A DNA stretch of 13,939 bases from positions 1 to 13,939 of the forward strand of contig JBIOUF010000221.1 in assembly GCA_044866695.1 (NCBI GenBank), in the 5' to 3' direction. A program made the translations under genes and the position numbers. Shown piece after piece: positions 5,910-13,939 of the stretch (positions within the stretch are counted from its first letter, which is position 1; each line of letters opens with the position of its first letter). Source of the stretch: JBIOUF01 sp044866695 (GTDB taxonomy: Bacteria; Actinomycetota; Actinomycetes; Propionibacteriales; Nocardioidaceae). A model generated the notes under the pieces. It was not told the origin of the DNA and made no database searches. It was given only the letters and a program-made list of their open reading frames with translations.

Positions 5910-7025
5910 TTGCGAAGGTTCGGCAGACGGTTCGGCAAGACGTCGATCGGGATCGCCGTCGCAGCGTTGGTGCTGGCCGGCTGTGGCAACGACAGCTCCA
6001 GCGACGACGAGGCCGCCAGCGGCGACAAGGGGTCCGGCGAGGACGTCTGCGCCTCGGCCGACGGGGACGGCCCTCAGATCGGCGTCGCCTACGACGTCGG
6101 CGGACGCGGCGACCAGTCGTTCAACGACTCGGCATACGTTGGCCTGACGACGGCGGTCGAGGAGCTCGACGCCACCTGCAAGGAGATCGAGGCGGGCAGC
6201 GGGGAGACCGACGCGGACCGGGAGGAGCGGCTGCGGACCCTCGCCGACGCCGGGTTCAACCCGATCTTCGCCATCGGCTACGTGTACTCGCCCGCTGCGC
6301 GCACGGTCGCCCAGGAGTACCCCGACACCGACTTCGCGGTCATCGACGGGTACGCCACGCTGGACGAGAAGGGCAAGCCGGCTCCGCTGGACAACCTCGC
6401 AGACCTGGTCTTCGCCGAGGAGCAGGGCTCGTTCCTGGTCGGGGTGGCGGCCGCGATGAAGACCAAGACCGACAACGTCGGCTTCGTCGGCGGCGTCAAC
6501 GGCCCGCTCATCCAGAAGTTCGAGGCCGGGTACAAGGCCGGCGTCAAGGCGGTCGACCCGAAGATCAAGATCCAGACCGAGTACCTCTCCCAGGAGGACC
6601 CGCAACAGGGCTACGAGAACCCCTCCGGCGGGGAGACCGCCGCCACCGGCATGTACGACAACGGCGCGGACATCGTCTACCACGCCGCCGGCAAGTCCGG
6701 GCTCGGCGTCTTCGACGCGGTGGTCGCCGCAGGCGAGGGCAAGTGGGCGATCGGGGTGGACTCCGACCAGTACCTCACCGCCAGCAAGGAGCAGCAGCCG
6801 CACATCTTGACCTCGATGCTCAAGCGGGTCGACTCGGCGGTCTCGGAGTACGCCAGCGCCTTCGACGAGGGCGGCGCGCCGAACGGGTTCGTGACCTACG
6901 ACCTGAAGTCGGAAGGGGTCGGCTACTCCACCTCCGGCGGGTTCATCGACGACATCACCTCCGACATCGACGCCTACGCCGAGAAGATCAAGAGCGGGGA
7001 GATCAAGGTCCCGACCACGCCCTGA
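5910..7025 (+). CDS. BMP/PnrA-family nucleoside-binding lipoprotein of an ABC transporter
   Basis: The protein has 371 residues. The TTG at 5910 was chosen because GAGGAGG (5898-5904) sits five bases upstream and because it gives a clean lipoprotein signal: a basic start MRRFGRRFGK, a hydrophobic core, then lipobox LAGC with C25 as the lipidated residue. A Ser/Asp-rich linker follows, then the mature domain starting QIGVAYDVGGRGDQSFNDSAYVGL (split: QIGVAYDVGG at 56-65, RGDQSFND at 66-73). Further family blocks are GFNPIFAIGY, GFVGGVNGP, GADIVYHAAGKSGLGVF and WAIGVDSDQY (269-278). BMP/PnrA proteins bind purine or pyrimidine nucleosides outside the membrane and deliver them to the permeases. 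The ATPase and permease genes follow in the same direction, and cdd and deoA downstream support nucleosides as ligand. Confidence 0.93.
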   Translation: MRRFGRRFGKTSIGIAVAALVLAGCGNDSSSDDEAASGDKGSGEDVCASADGDGPQIGVAYDVGGRGDQSFNDSAYVGLTTAVEELDATCKEIEAGSGETDADREERLRTLADAGFNPIFAIGYVYSPAARTVAQEYPDTDFAVIDGYATLDEKGKPAPLDNLADLVFAEEQGSFLVGVAAAMKTKTDNVGFVGGVNGPLIQKFEAGYKAGVKAVDPKIKIQTEYLSQEDPQQGYENPSGGETAATGMYDNGADIVYHAAGKSGLGVFDAVVAAGEGKWAIGVDSDQYLTASKEQQPHILTSMLKRVDSAVSEYASAFDEGGAPNGFVTYDLKSEGVGYSTSGGFIDDITSDIDAYAEKIKSGEIKVPTTP

Positions 7026-7044
7026 CGCAGCACGCAGAGACACC

Positions 7045-7082
7045 CAGCCTGGCGCGCGGCACGGTAGCCTCGCGCCAGGCTG
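7045..7082 (+). terminator. Strong hairpin between lipoprotein and ATPase genes (attenuator / mRNA stabiliser)
   Basis: CAGCCTGGCGCG (7045-7056) pairs perfectly with CGCGCCAGGCTG (7071-7082). After one mismatch the stem continues for three more pairs (GGC 7058-7060 with GCC 7067-7069) around ACGGTA. It begins about 20 bases after the lipoprotein stop and ends 35 bases before the ATPase ATG. No T-tract follows. Partial termination or protection of the upstream message from 3' decay would raise the binding protein over the ATPase and permeases, as is common for ABC importers. Confidence 0.6.
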
Positions 7083-7117
7083 CGGCACAACGCGGGGGTC
7101 TCCACCGGAGGATGGGC

Positions 7118-8736
<1,619 letters not shown>

Positions 8737-8740
<4 letters not shown>

Positions 8741-9831
8741 GGACGCTGCGGCAGGTCGGCCTGACGCTGGCCGCCCCCGCGCTCGCCCTGCTCGTGGCGG
8801 CGGTGGTCACCTCGCTGGTGCTCGTGGCCGCCGGCGACGACCCCGTGACCTTCTGGGAGACCATGCTGTCCTGGCCGGCGGACCGGGTCGTGGTCAGCAT
8901 CCTCAACGACGCCACGATCCTGTACCTCTCCGGCCTGGCGGCGGCGATCGGCTTCCGGATGAACCTGTTCAACATCGGCGTGGAGGGGCAGTACCGCGTC
9001 GCGACGTTCTTCGCGGCCTGGTTCGCCGCCCAGGCCTGGCTGCCCGGCTACCTCAACACCCTCGCCACCCTGCTGGTGGCGATGGCCGCTGGAGCGGCGT
9101 GGGCCGGCATCGCCGCGGTGCTGCGGGTCACCCGCGGGGTCAGCGAGGTGATCTCCACGATCATGCTCAACGCGATCGCCCTGTCGCTGACCGCCTACCT
9201 GCTCCGGCAGGTGGGGGAGCGCCGCGGCCAGACCATCGTCACCGACACCATTCCCGAGTCGGGCTGGGTCGGCGGGATCACCGTCTTCCCGGACTCCCAG
9301 ACCAAGCTCTTCGGCCTCGTCGTGCTGGCCGTGGTCGCCGGCGTCGGCTTCTCCTTCCTGCTGAACCGCACGGTGTTCGGCTTCGACCTGCGCGCCACCG
9401 GACAGTCCGAGACCGCGGCGGTGGCCAGCGGCGTGAACGTACGCCGGATGATCGTCGTCGCGATGCTGATGTCCGGCGCCGTCGCCGGCCTGATCGGGAT
9501 GCCCAACCTGTTCGGGGTCGCGCACAACTACGGCTCGACGATCCAGGCCGGCATCGGCTTCGCCGGCATCGCCGTCGCGCTGCTGGGCCGCAACCACCCG
9601 CTCGGCATCGCCTTCGGCGCGCTGATCTTCGCCTGGCTCGGCGAGCAGGCGACTCCGCTGGGCATCCTCGCCGACATCTCGCCCGAGATCGTCGCGGTCA
9701 CCCAGGGCGTCGTGGTGCTGAGCGTCGTGATCGCCTACGAGGTGGTCCGGCGGTACAAGCAGCGCCTCGAGCAGCGGGCGGTCGCCGACGCCCTGGCCGC
9801 CCAGGGGCTCGCCGAGGAGGCCCGGGCATGA
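8737..9831 (+). CDS. Nucleoside ABC transporter permease, first subunit
   Basis: The protein has 364 residues. The GTG at 8737 overlaps the ATPase TGA (GTGA), with GGGGAG (8725-8730) six bases upstream. The sequence is strongly hydrophobic with roughly nine or ten membrane segments, starting TLAAPALALLVAAVVTSLVL near residue 10. The COG4603/BPD_transp_2 signature is visible as GFRMNLFNIGVEGQYRVATF at 72-91. Other conserved parts are GVSEVISTIMLNAIAL (134-149), DLRATGQSETAAVASGVN (207-224) and IGFAGIAVALLGRNHPLGI (263-281). It forms one half of the membrane channel with the next gene product. A charged cytoplasmic tail (RRYKQRLEQRAVADALAAQG) ends the protein. Confidence 0.95.
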
Positions 9832-9847
9832 CCCGGAGGCACCCGCG

Positions 9848-11110
9848 GTGAGCGCCCCCGCCCAGCAGGCCGGCCGCCCCACCACCGGCACGCAGCGGCT
9901 GTCCGACCGGCTGCCCTCCCGGGTCTGGCTGTACGTCAGCCTGCTCATCGTGACCTTCTCGGTGGTGCGGGTCGTGACCGGCGCCGGCGACCTCACCTCC
10001 GAGGGGACGTTCCGCGCCGCGGTGATCTCCTCGATCCCGATCGCCATGGCCGGCCTCGGCGGCGTGTGGTCCGAACGCGCCGGCGTGGTGAACATCGGGC
10101 TCGAGGGCATGATGATCCTGGGCACGCTCGGCGCGGGCTACTTCGGCTACCACTACGGCTGGGTCGCCGGCATCGCCGGGGCCGCGGTGCTGGGCGCCCT
10201 CGGCGGCGCGCTGCACGCGCTCGCGACGGTGGTCTTCGGCGTGGACCACATCGTCTCCGGCGTCGCCATCAACATCATCGCCGGCGGCACGGCGGCGTAC
10301 CTGGCCGAGCTGCTGTTCAGCGGGCTGCCCGGCGGTGGCCCCACCCAGTCGCCGTCGATCGACCGGCCGACCACGGTCACCGTCCCCGGCGTGTCGGACG
10401 CCGCGAGGAGCGTCGCGGACCAGGGCTGGTTCCTGGTCTCCGACGTCGCCGACCTGGTCGCGTCGCTGGTCACCAGGATGTCGGTGTTCACGATCTTCGC
10501 GTTCCTGCTGATCGCCGCGACCGCATGGGTGCTGTGGCGCACGCCGTTCGGGCTGCGGCTGCGGTCCTGCGGCGAGGCTCCCGCCGCGGCGGAGAGCCTC
10601 GGGGTGAACGTCTACCTCCACAAGTTCGTCGCCGTCACCATCTCGGGCATGCTGGCCGGGATCGGCGGGGCCTACCTCGCCATGGTCGCCTCCTCCGGCT
10701 ACCAGAACGGGATGACGCTGGGCCTGGGCTACATCGGCCTGGCCGCGATGCTGTTCGGCAACTGGCGGCCCTGGGGGATGTACGTCGGCGCGCTGCTGTT
10801 CGGCTACACGCTCGCCGCTCGCCTGCGCTCCGGTGGCGAGTCGGTGCACGCGCTGCTGCTGCTGGTGGCCGTGGCCATGCTGGCCTTCGCACTGTGGCGG
10901 CTGCGCGACCGCGCCTTCGCCACCTCGGCGGTGACCGGGGCGATCGGGCTCGGCGCGCTGGTCTGGTTCCTCAGCGTCGACGCCGTGCCGGGGGACTTCA
11001 CGTCGATGACTCCGTACGTCGCCACGCTGCTGGTGCTCGCGCTGTTCTCCCAGTCGCTGCGGATGCCGGCCGCCGACGGGCAGGTCTACCGCAGGGGCTC
11101 CGCGGGATGA
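9848..11110 (+). CDS. Nucleoside ABC transporter permease, second subunit
   Basis: The protein has 420 residues. The GTG at 9848 follows GGAGG (9835-9839) by eight bases and the first permease stop by 16. The N-terminus is hydrophilic for about 25 residues before the first membrane helix (VWLYVSLLIVTFSVVRVV). The COG1079-type signature is GVWSERAGVVNIGLEGMMILG at about 73-93 (split: GVWSERAGVVNIG and LEGMMILG), followed by GVDHIVSGVAINIIAGG, LRSCGEAPAAAESLGVNV, and GYQNGMTLGLGYIGLAAMLFGNW. The C-terminus carries additional membrane helices beyond the common core. It pairs with the first permease. The TGA overlaps the cdd ATG (ATGA), tying uptake directly to salvage. Confidence 0.95.
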   Translation: MSAPAQQAGRPTTGTQRLSDRLPSRVWLYVSLLIVTFSVVRVVTGAGDLTSEGTFRAAVISSIPIAMAGLGGVWSERAGVVNIGLEGMMILGTLGAGYFGYHYGWVAGIAGAAVLGALGGALHALATVVFGVDHIVSGVAINIIAGGTAAYLAELLFSGLPGGGPTQSPSIDRPTTVTVPGVSDAARSVADQGWFLVSDVADLVASLVTRMSVFTIFAFLLIAATAWVLWRTPFGLRLRSCGEAPAAAESLGVNVYLHKFVAVTISGMLAGIGGAYLAMVASSGYQNGMTLGLGYIGLAAMLFGNWRPWGMYVGALLFGYTLAARLRSGGESVHALLLLVAVAMLAFALWRLRDRAFATSAVTGAIGLGALVWFLSVDAVPGDFTSMTPYVATLLVLALFSQSLRMPAADGQVYRRGSAG

Positions 11111-11523
11111 CCGGTTCCCCGCCTGCGGCAGTCGGGTTCGACTGGGACGCGCTGACCGCGGCGGCCGTCGAGGCCCGGGGCCGCGCGTACGCGCCGTACT
11201 CGAGGTTCCCCGTGGGCGCCGCCGCCCGCGTCGACGACGGCCGGGTGGTCACGGGCTGCAACGTGGAGAACGCGTCGTACGGGCTCGGCCTGTGCGCCGA
11301 GTGCGGCCTGGTCTCCCAGCTGGTCCTCACCGGCGGCGGCCGGCTCACGCACGTCGTCTGTGTCGACTCCCGCGGCGAGGTGCTGATGCCCTGCGGCCGG
11401 TGCCGCCAGCTGCTCTGGGAGCACGGGGCGCCGGGCCTGCTGCTGCGGACGGTGTCGGGGGTCCGGCTGATCGACCAGGTGCTGCCCGACGCGTTCGGAC
11501 CTGATGCGCTCGACCGCGGCTGA
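11107..11523 (+). CDS. cdd: Cytidine deaminase
   Basis: The protein has 138 residues, normal for homotetrameric cytidine deaminases. The ATG at 11107 overlaps the permease stop. It hydrolytically deaminates cytidine and deoxycytidine to uridine and deoxyuridine in the cytoplasm. The substrate-binding part reads AYAPYSRFPVGAA (28-40) and CNVENASYGLGLCAE (51-65), giving N52 and E54 for ribose contact and C63-A-E65 with the zinc ligand and catalytic Glu. The other zinc ligands are C96 and C99 in MPCGRCRQ. All key residues are present. The product can go straight to the phosphorylase encoded two genes downstream. The last 20 nucleotides overlap the start of the P450 gene. Confidence 0.96.
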   Translation: MTGSPPAAVGFDWDALTAAAVEARGRAYAPYSRFPVGAAARVDDGRVVTGCNVENASYGLGLCAECGLVSQLVLTGGGRLTHVVCVDSRGEVLMPCGRCRQLLWEHGAPGLLLRTVSGVRLIDQVLPDAFGPDALDRG

Positions 11524-12652
11524 CCTGAGCGACCCGCGGCTGGTCGCGGACCCGTACCCGTGGTTCGCCGCGGAGCGCGCGCGGGGACCGGTGGCGTACC
11601 ACGCGCCGTCGGGCAGGTGGCTGACCTTCGGCCACGCGGCGGCCGGCGCCGTCCTGCGGAACCGCGGGCTGGGCCGGGTCTGGCGGGACCGGGAGCCGGC
11701 GGCGTACCTGGAGCCGTTCAACCTGCTGCACCGGCACCAGATGATGGAGAACGAGCCGCCGGAGCACACCAGGCTGCGCCGGATCGTCGCGCGCGCGTTC
11801 AACCGCGGCCATGTCGAGCGACTGCGCCCTCGGGTCCGGGTCCTGGCCGGGCAGCTGCTCGACGCGGTGGACCCTGCCGGGTTCGACGTGGTGGGAGAGT
11901 ACGCCGAGCCGCTGCCGGTGCTGGTGATCGCAGAGCTGCTCGGGGTGCCGGCGTCGCTGGCGCCTCGGCTGCGGGAGTGGTCGCAGGCGATCGTGCGCAT
12001 GTACGAGCCGGCGCCGTCCGGTGCCGTCGTGGCGGCGGCGGTCCTGGCCGCGGAGGAGTTCGCCGGCACCGTGCGCGAGCTCGCGCGGGAGCGTCGGTCC
12101 CGGCCTCGCGAGGACCTGCTCAGCGACCTGGCCGCGTCGTCGCTCACCGAGGACGAGGTGGTGGCCTCGGCGGTGCTGCTGCTGAACGCCGGGCACGAAG
12201 CCTCGGTCAACGTGTTCGGCAACGGCCTGGTGGCACTGCTGCGCGCCGGTCGCCACCCGGCGCCGGGGCGGACCGAGGCCTGCGTCGAGGAGATGCTGCG
12301 CTACGACAGCGCCTTGCAGCTCTTCGAACGCACCGCCACCCGCCCGGTCTCGGTGGCCGGAGCGCACCTGGAGCCGGGCGACCGGATCGCCGCGCTGCTC
12401 GGCGCGGCCAACCGCGACCCGGCGGCGTTCGAGCAGGCCGACGAGTTCCGTCCGACCCGCGACCCCAACCCGCACCTGGCGTTCGGGGCAGGGGTGCACT
12501 TCTGCCTCGGCGCCCCGCTGGCCAGGATGGAGCTCGCCGAGTCGCTCGGCCTGCTGCTGGTCCGCATGCCGGGGCTCGCCCTGGCCGGCGAGCCGCGGTC
12601 GCGAGGCACCTTCGTGCTGCGGGGGTACCGTGCCGTGCACGTCAGCGCCTGA
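11504..12652 (+). CDS. Cytochrome P450
   Basis: The protein has 382 residues, slightly short of the usual 400 for soluble bacterial P450s but with all hallmarks. These are a typical N-terminus DPRLVADPYPWFAAER (10-25), C-helix HTRLRR (88-93), I-helix AGHEAS (229-234), E263-x-x-R266 (EMLR), and the haem loop FGAGVHFCLG (327-336) with C334 as thiolate ligand. The I-helix has Ala233 where most P450s have the proton-delivering Thr; the same AGxEAS arrangement occurs in P450eryF, which relies on the substrate for proton delivery. The ATG at 11504 lies inside the end of cdd (20-nt overlap) and lacks a strong Shine-Dalgarno, suggesting coupling. No ferredoxin or reductase gene is in the window. The substrate is unknown; the setting suggests, but does not show, a nucleoside-related compound. 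Confidence 0.93.
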   Translation: MRSTAADLSDPRLVADPYPWFAAERARGPVAYHAPSGRWLTFGHAAAGAVLRNRGLGRVWRDREPAAYLEPFNLLHRHQMMENEPPEHTRLRRIVARAFNRGHVERLRPRVRVLAGQLLDAVDPAGFDVVGEYAEPLPVLVIAELLGVPASLAPRLREWSQAIVRMYEPAPSGAVVAAAVLAAEEFAGTVRELARERRSRPREDLLSDLAASSLTEDEVVASAVLLLNAGHEASVNVFGNGLVALLRAGRHPAPGRTEACVEEMLRYDSALQLFERTATRPVSVAGAHLEPGDRIAALLGAANRDPAAFEQADEFRPTRDPNPHLAFGAGVHFCLGAPLARMELAESLGLLLVRMPGLALAGEPRSRGTFVLRGYRAVHVSA

Positions 12653-12682
12653 GCTCGCGCTGCCGTCGAGGGAGGTGGACAC

Positions 12683-13939
12683 GTGGTCGAGCCGCACGAC
12701 GCCGTCGAGGTGATCATCGCCAAGCGCGACGGTCACGAGCTGACCGACGGGCAGATCGACTGGGTGGTCGACGCCTACACCCGTGCGGCGGTGGCCCACG
12801 AGCAGATGTCCGCCCTCGCCATGGCGATCCTGCTCAACGGCATGACCCGGCGCGAGACGGCACGCTGGACCCGGGCCATGGTCGCCTCGGGGGAGCGGAT
12901 GGACTTCTCGGGGCTCTCCCGGCGGACCGCCGACAAGCACTCCACCGGCGGTGTGGGCGACAAGGTGACGCTGCCGCTCGCGCCCCTGGTCGCCGCCTGC
13001 GGCGTCGCCGTACCCCAGCTCTCGGGGCGGGGGCTCGGACACACCGGGGGCACGCTGGACAAGCTCGAGTCCATCCCCGGGTGGCAGGCGGCGCTGAGCA
13101 CGTCGCGGATGCTGGCGCAGCTCGAGGAGGTCGGCGCGGTGATCTGCGCCGCGGGCGCGGAGCTCGCACCGGCGGACCGGCGGCTCTACGCGCTGCGCGA
13201 CGTCACCGGCACCGTGGAGTCGGTCCCGTTGATCGCCAGCTCGATCATGAGCAAGAAGATCGCGGAGGGCACCGGCGCGCTGGTGCTGGACGTGAAGGTC
13301 GGCACCGGCGCGTTCATGAAGGACCTCGCCTCCGCCCGCGAGCTGGCCGCCACCATGGTCGACCTCGGCACCGACGCGGGCGTCACCACCGTCGCCCTGC
13401 TCACCGACATGTCCACCCCGCTGGGGCTCACCGCCGGCAACGCCCTGGAGGTCCGCGAGTCCACCGACGTGCTCGCCGGCGGCGGCCCCGCCGACGTGGT
13501 GGAGCTGACCCTCGCGCTGGCCCGGGAGATGCTCGCCGCTGCCGGCGCGGACGGCGTGGACCCGGCCGACCGGCTGGCCGACGGCTCGGCCATGGACGTC
13601 TGGCGCCGGATGGTCCGGGCGCAGGGCGGCGACCCGGACGCCCCGCTGCCGACGGCCGCGGAGCAGCACGTCGTGGTGGCTCCCGCGACCGGCACGTTGA
13701 CCAGGCTGGACGCGATGGCGGTCGGGCTGGCCGCCTGGCGGCTGGGCGCCGGGCGCGCCGCTCCCGGGCAGCCGGTCCAGGCCGGCGCGGGAGTCGAGCT
13801 GCACGCCAGGCCCGGCGACCAGGTCACCGAGGGGCGGCCGCTGCTCACCTTGCGCACCGACGAGCCCGACCGCTTCGAGCGCGCGGTCGCCGCCCTCGAC
13901 GGCGGCATCGAGGTGGGCGGTTCCTGGGCGGCCGGGCCC
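12683..13939 (+). CDS. deoA: Pyrimidine-nucleoside (thymidine) phosphorylase, cut at the right edge
   Basis: A total of 419 codons are visible. The GTG at 12683 follows GAGGGAGG (12668-12675) by seven bases and lies 30 bases after the P450 stop. The enzyme converts thymidine, deoxyuridine or uridine plus phosphate to the base and (deoxy)ribose-1-phosphate. The phosphate-binding loop is DKHSTGGVGDK (84-94). The family signature is SGRGLGHTGGTLDKLE (114-129), followed by LIASSIMSKKIAEG and LDVKVGTGAFMKDL. The C-terminal alpha/beta domain is present up to about GGIEVGGSW. Family members run about 425-440 residues, so only the last few to 20 residues are missing. It closes the visible salvage sequence: import, deamination, phosphorolysis. 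Confidence 0.96.
   Translation, partial: MVEPHDAVEVIIAKRDGHELTDGQIDWVVDAYTRAAVAHEQMSALAMAILLNGMTRRETARWTRAMVASGERMDFSGLSRRTADKHSTGGVGDKVTLPLAPLVAACGVAVPQLSGRGLGHTGGTLDKLESIPGWQAALSTSRMLAQLEEVGAVICAAGAELAPADRRLYALRDVTGTVESVPLIASSIMSKKIAEGTGALVLDVKVGTGAFMKDLASARELAATMVDLGTDAGVTTVALLTDMSTPLGLTAGNALEVRESTDVLAGGGPADVVELTLALAREMLAAAGADGVDPADRLADGSAMDVWRRMVRAQGGDPDAPLPTAAEQHVVVAPATGTLTRLDAMAVGLAAWRLGAGRAAPGQPVQAGAGVELHARPGDQVTEGRPLLTLRTDEPDRFERAVAALDGGIEVGGSWAAGP

Noticed and set aside
5864..7117. Long in-frame N-terminal extension of the ATPase
   Set aside because: The extension is an Arg-rich out-of-frame reading of the lipoprotein gene. The ATG at 7118 has a proper Shine-Dalgarno, and ATPase similarity begins right after it.
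9828..9851. Tiny coupled frame starting at the ATGA of the first permease stop
   Set aside because: It encodes only seven codons. The GTG at 9848 with GGAGG upstream is the real start of the next permease.
11345..13804. Long minus-strand frame opposite cdd, P450 and deoA
   Set aside because: It is rich in Arg, Gly, His and Pro with no motif, and the opposite strand encodes three well-supported enzymes.

Overview
The window is very GC-rich. Most codons end in G or C, GTG and TTG starts are frequent, and gene junctions are tight (ATGA and GTGA overlaps). The protein content and coding style fit a high-GC actinobacterium, probably of the Nocardioides type. That placement is inferred from style and gene order, not from any marker gene. 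No stretch longer than 300 bases lacks a gene; the longest gaps are 4320-4511 and 5724-5909.

Left region (1-3159). A minus-strand, translationally coupled set comprises an FAD-dependent amine-oxidase-like protein (889-2178), a DUF1365 protein (143-892) and the first 48 codons of a third protein that runs off the left edge. In related clusters that third slot is usually a cyclopropane-fatty-acid-synthase-like methyltransferase. Divergent to this set is a MerR-type regulator with a C-terminal cobalamin-binding module (2308-3159). It carries the W-x9-EH and HxxG signatures of the CarH/LitR adenosylcobalamin photoreceptors. The 129-bp gap between the divergent starts holds two separate arrays of about 11-bp direct repeats (2193-2225 and 2258-2290), one close to each start. 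They look like operators. Taken together this is a probable light-gated (B12-dependent) lipid-modification module.

Middle region (3160-4511). Two small minus-strand genes, a VOC-fold protein and a DinB-fold protein, are separated by one base. Upstream of the DinB gene is a tandem array of 22-bp units (4369-4478).

Right region (4512-13939). An M20D amidohydrolase is followed by a nucleoside uptake and salvage operon. Its order is BMP/PnrA-type lipoprotein, double ATP-binding protein, two permeases, cytidine deaminase, cytochrome P450, and pyrimidine-nucleoside phosphorylase (cut at the right edge). The ABC system should import nucleosides; Cdd converts cytidine and deoxycytidine to uridine and deoxyuridine; DeoA phosphorolyses the pyrimidine nucleosides to base plus sugar-1-phosphate. 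A P450 embedded between cdd and deoA, overlapping cdd by 20 nt, is the unexpected member. A strong hairpin between the lipoprotein and ATPase genes probably sets their relative expression. A 10-bp perfect palindrome and an 11-bp direct repeat lie upstream of the lipoprotein gene.
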